Assembly (NCBI GenBank): GCA_048013815.1
Contig: CM106585.1
Span: forward strand, 23,436,001-23,500,000
Source of the DNA: Setoptus koraiensis
Lineage: Eukaryota > Arthropoda
DNA: 64,000 nt
Reading direction: 5' to 3'
Part shown: positions 60,840-64,000 of the stretch, piece by piece
Position numbering within the stretch: the stretch's first letter is position 1
Layout: the number at the start of each line of letters is the position of its first letter
Made by a program: the position numbers and the translations under genes
Notes under the pieces: generated by a model
Databases searched by the model: none
What the model saw: the letters and a program-made list of their open reading frames with translations, nothing else
What the model was told of the DNA's origin: nothing

Positions 60840-63664
60840 ATGAAATTCACACAGTTACTGGATCTCAACATGGTCCCGGAATGGCGTCAACAATACATAA
60901 GTTATCGTGAACTAGATGGCCTGCTGAAGAAGGCCCTAGAAAAGAAGGCGAAATCTCAAGGAGGTACGTAATTGAATGGAATCTACTTTTCTCTCATATT
61001 GAATACCGGGGATACTATCTTACTATCTAAATTGTTGTCTCTATAAAAGTGGACAGATATTTTGATCTCATACGATTCAATCAGAGTTTTGGTGAGCGTT
61101 TCATCGATGAATGCCAACAGGAACTTGATAAAATCAATAATTTTCATCAGGATAAACTATCTGAAGTGTCGGGAAAATATAAGAATCTGCAGGGTCAACT
61201 CGACAACATATTGGCTAGTGCTTACAATAATGAAGTACAATCGAGTATCTATCTTGGCCCGACAACGTCATCAGCAAGACGACCTATAGGAAAATGTTCA
61301 AATGCAAATATCCAACAATCAACAGGCCTAAGTAATTCTAGATTAGCTCGTCTATCCTACAGTATCAAGCATTTGGAGAGAAAGATAACCAGAAATGAGA
61401 GATCCAGCCTACATTACACTTCCACTGGTATCTCTGCGCCATTTAACGGAAACGTACCTGGAGCGGCTCAAAAATTGGCTCAAGCCGCCAGAAAACTTTC
61501 CATTTTCAACATTTCGAAAGAACATGGCTATCATTATAGCAATCCAAGTAACACGGGTTCATCATTTTTCAGAGACAAAAATCATTATCTGAATGAGACG
61601 CCACCACCTTCGACCACAACCCAGCCCATATCAACGATAAATCAATCAAAGAGAAAAGTTGTGGCCGCTTATAAGAAGAAGATACCTCAATTGAAGTTTG
61701 CCTACCGTGAACTTTATTTTAGTCTTGTGTTATTTGAACAATATACTCAACTTAATTATACCGGATTCGAGCAAATACTCCGTAAGCATGATCGAATGTT
61801 CGCTTCAACATTGGGAAGACAATTTTTTACTGAACATGTACAGCAGTCGGAATTTTATTCAAATCTCCAAACCATTGATAGATTCATTGAAGGTCTAGAA
61901 CATCTATACACACTACATTTCGAGAATGGCAATCGAAGCAAGGCAATAGAGAAATTACAGGTACCCACTAACGTTTACAAGCCATTCACATCATCGATTG
62001 ATTTCAGAGTTGGACTAGAAATTGGCGCATTAGCTATATTATTTATGACAGTACTTGTGACCGGATTTGTGGTAGAAAATGCCTACGATTGGCGGATTGT
62101 ATTCAGATTATATAGAAGTCCATTACTCTTGGTGATATTTCTATTCCAATCGGGTATAAGTATTATGATATGGAAACATTACAAGATAAATCATGTTCTC
62201 ATATTCGAGCTAGACCCTAGAAACAATCTTTCCTATCATCATTTTTTCGAATTTGGTGCATTATTGGGTATTATATGGTCATTATCAGTACTTGTATTCT
62301 TGTTTTCGAATAGACTAGAGGTCCCTCCACTCATTTGTCCACTTGTTGTAGTCTTGTTGATAACATTCTATCTATTTAACCCAACAGCCACTTGTCATCA
62401 TCAAGCGAGATTTTGGCTGCTACGAAAGTTGGTAAGTTTTTATTTAAACTGATTTAACTAGAACAAGTACTGTGTAGTGCATGGATACTAATTAACTTTT
62501 ACAATTATATAGAGTCGCATATTCACAGCACCCTTCCAACCTATAAGGTTTGCAGATTTTTGGATAGCCGATCAACTTGTTAGTATTGTACCACTCTTTT
62601 TAGATCTGGAATACTTGAGTTGCTTCTATACCACTGGCCATCTACATGTAGCCAATCTCGACATAAAGAATGCTGGTGAGTATCATAAAAAAAAATTGTT
62701 TCAATTAACTTTAGTGTTGCATAGCAATGCATTTAGACAAATCAACTTACACTTTTATATTGTTCGAATATTGCAACCAGATCGTTGTGTTATAAGAAAG
62801 CCTCATGATTTAGCCATCAGATCAATATTTGCTGCCTTACCAGCTTGGTTTAGAGCAGCACAATGCTTTCGAAGATGGAAGGATGAAAATTGGAACCTTC
62901 ATCATTTATGCAACGCCTTCAAGTATCTTTGCATGGTTGGAGTAGTCTTTCTCTCTACAATAGCTCAATATAATAATCCAAAATTCAACCATTCAGACAC
63001 ATATACTATTATATGGTTAGTTGCAGCTATATTCACATCTACCTTGACAGCTTATTGGGATATAATCTATGACTTTGGTTTGTTCAACTCGTTCGACAAG
63101 AAAAGGGATCGCTCGCCCAGTACCGACGGACTAACTACAAATGACGTCATAGCCGGAATAAAGCGCAAAAAGAAAAAAAGTTATAGATTCTTGAGAGATG
63201 AGCTAGTTTATCCTCCTTGGGTGTACTATTTTGCTATAGTTGAGGATTCGCTATTAAGATTTGGTTGGATAATCACAATATCATTGACAGAGTTCTCCGG
63301 AATTGAGGCAGGACTAGTGGTATCACTATTGGCGCCAGTTGAAATGTTTAGGCGTTTCGTGTGGAACTGCATCAGGTTAGAAAATGAGCAAATCAATAAT
63401 TGTGGCTTATTTAGAGCAGTCAGAGACATACCCATAGAAGTGCTCGCACCTGTTGATGAGTCGCATCTTGACAAAATTATCATGATGATGGATAGTAATG
63501 ATGGGCCATCTCTGAGGAATAGGCTACTTAGGAGACGAATAGGTCGAGTTGATAGGATTTCATTTCTGGTGCTACCAGAATCTCCCGTTGGTTCAAAAAA
63601 AATCGGTAGAACATCAGCCTATGCTAACATGGGTTTCTGTCAGAATCCAGAATGCAACGTATAG
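60840..63664 (+). CDS. XPR1: XPR1, SPX-EXS phosphate exporter
   Basis: XPR1 is the metazoan plasma-membrane phosphate exporter, sensing inositol pyrophosphates through its SPX domain. Four exons (60840-60963, 61050-62431, 62513-62675, 62781-63664) join with GT..AG borders in phases 1, 0 and 1, giving 850 residues against 696 in human. The SPX domain starts MKFTQLLDLNMVPEWRQQYI and ends in FEQILRKHDR, where basic residues keep the charge of the ligand-binding lysines. A Ser/Asn-rich insert of about 110 residues splits the SPX helices. The membrane part carries FRVGLEIGA, NHVLIFELDPRNNLS, FADFWIADQL and, in the EXS domain, RRFVWN..RLENEQINNCG.FRAVRDI. A Lys-rich insert (about SPSTDGL..KRKKKK) precedes the last EXS helices. 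The 105-bp third intron keeps the frame open, so its removal is inferred from family spacing. Confidence 0.95.
62676..62780 (+). other. Stop-free 105-bp intron in XPR1
   Basis: It has donor G|GTGAGT and acceptor AACCAG, is exactly 35 codons long and has no stop. Removing it brings the loop before the AIRSI..LPAWFR segment to the length seen in other XPR1 proteins. Retention would insert 35 residues in frame. Confidence 0.75.
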
Positions 63665-63697
63665 AGCTCAAAGTGTAATATATAGGCGGAAACAATG

Positions 63698-63703
63698 TTT
63701 ATT
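63698..63703 (-). terminator. Candidate poly(A) signal of ETFRF1
   Basis: AATAAA on the minus strand, 79 bp after the ETFRF1 stop codon and only 34 bp beyond the XPR1 stop on the other strand. Confidence 0.6.
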
Positions 63704-63781
63704 CATCGATTGTAAAAACTTTAAAGAAAAAAATGTGGATTATACTCTACGAGCACTTCTAGCATGAGACTTTCACGAATA

Positions 63782-63955
63782 TCACTGAAAACTCTTGAAT
63801 ATAGACTGCAGATGAGGATTTTCATCTGTGTTGTAATATCTCCTCTTCATAGCTCTGTATTTTTTAAGATGGTAGGCAGCAATAATCTCACGACACACAT
63901 ATTCTCCTTTGGATATCAATTGATCAATCTCTTGTTGAGTACTAACGTGTTTGTT
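63782..63955 (-). CDS. ETFRF1: ETFRF1 (LYRM5), last coding exon; the rest lies beyond the right edge
   Basis: ETFRF1 is a small mitochondrial LYR-family protein that, with acyl carrier protein, removes FAD from electron-transfer flavoprotein. The exon follows a pyrimidine-rich acceptor ending ACTCAG and encodes 57 residues to a TGA. The match is to the C-terminal half: the segment LISKGEYVCREIIAAYHLKK lines up with human LIAQGEFVMKEL..YFLRK, and KYRAMKRRYYNTDE with KYRAMKQRYYSDT. The LYR motif itself would be in an upstream exon outside the window. This exon is too short for the usual open-frame search. It is convergent with XPR1, 117 bp away. Confidence 0.88.
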   Translation of the reverse strand, partial: NKHVSTQQEIDQLISKGEYVCREIIAAYHLKKYRAMKRRYYNTDENPHLQSIFKSFQ

Positions 63956-64000
63956 CTGAGTAGAGTGGAATGTAAGGAATTAACCGTGAGATTAGTACTC

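Overview
The window is animal nuclear DNA, almost certainly arthropod and plausibly a small-genome chelicerate such as a mite. The signs are a glial-cells-missing (GCM) transcription factor gene, a SIFamide neuropeptide precursor (an arthropod peptide family), short introns of 52-150 bp with GT..AG borders in the compact genes, animal genes such as TRAM, LRR1, XPR1 and ETFRF1, and heavy CAA/CAG/TTG trinucleotide runs inside and outside coding sequence. The species assignment is inference. I saw no bacterial operon, CRISPR array, virus-like element or clear transposon.

Layout. (1) 1-7,926, minus strand: a very large gcm gene, cut by the left edge, with the GCM DNA-binding domain in the first coding exon and an 858-codon low-complexity exon further 3'. 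(2) 7.9-15.5 kb: noncoding DNA upstream of gcm, with short tandem arrays and one exact GCM-binding octamer. (3) 15.5-15.9 kb, minus strand: a SIFamide precursor, with a doubtful small exon on the other strand at 16.2 kb. (4) 17.4-20.9 kb, minus strand: a three-exon membrane protein with MANSC and LDL-receptor class A domains, LRP11-like. (5) 20.9-55.5 kb: about 34.6 kb with no gene I can support, full of microsatellites and private 9-20 bp tandem arrays, with unusually many GGGCCC hexamers and about 15 PAR-bZIP-like TTAYRTAA sites between 28.9 and 47.1 kb. (6) 55.5-64.0 kb: a compact AT-rich block with LRR1 (+), TRAM (-), tRNA-Gln(TTG) (+), an unrecognised 166-residue protein gene (+), XPR1 (+) and the last exon of ETFRF1 (-).

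The two halves differ in character. The left half and centre resemble a developmental/neural locus (gcm, SIFamide, a receptor-like protein) with large amounts of noncoding DNA. The right end is housekeeping: replisome disassembly (LRR1), ER translocation (TRAM), phosphate export (XPR1) and control of mitochondrial electron-transfer flavoprotein (ETFRF1). There, convergent neighbours have nearly touching or overlapping 3' ends. Exon joins given for gcm, the LRP11-like gene, TRAM and XPR1 were checked for GT..AG borders and matching phase; all remain predictions without transcript data.
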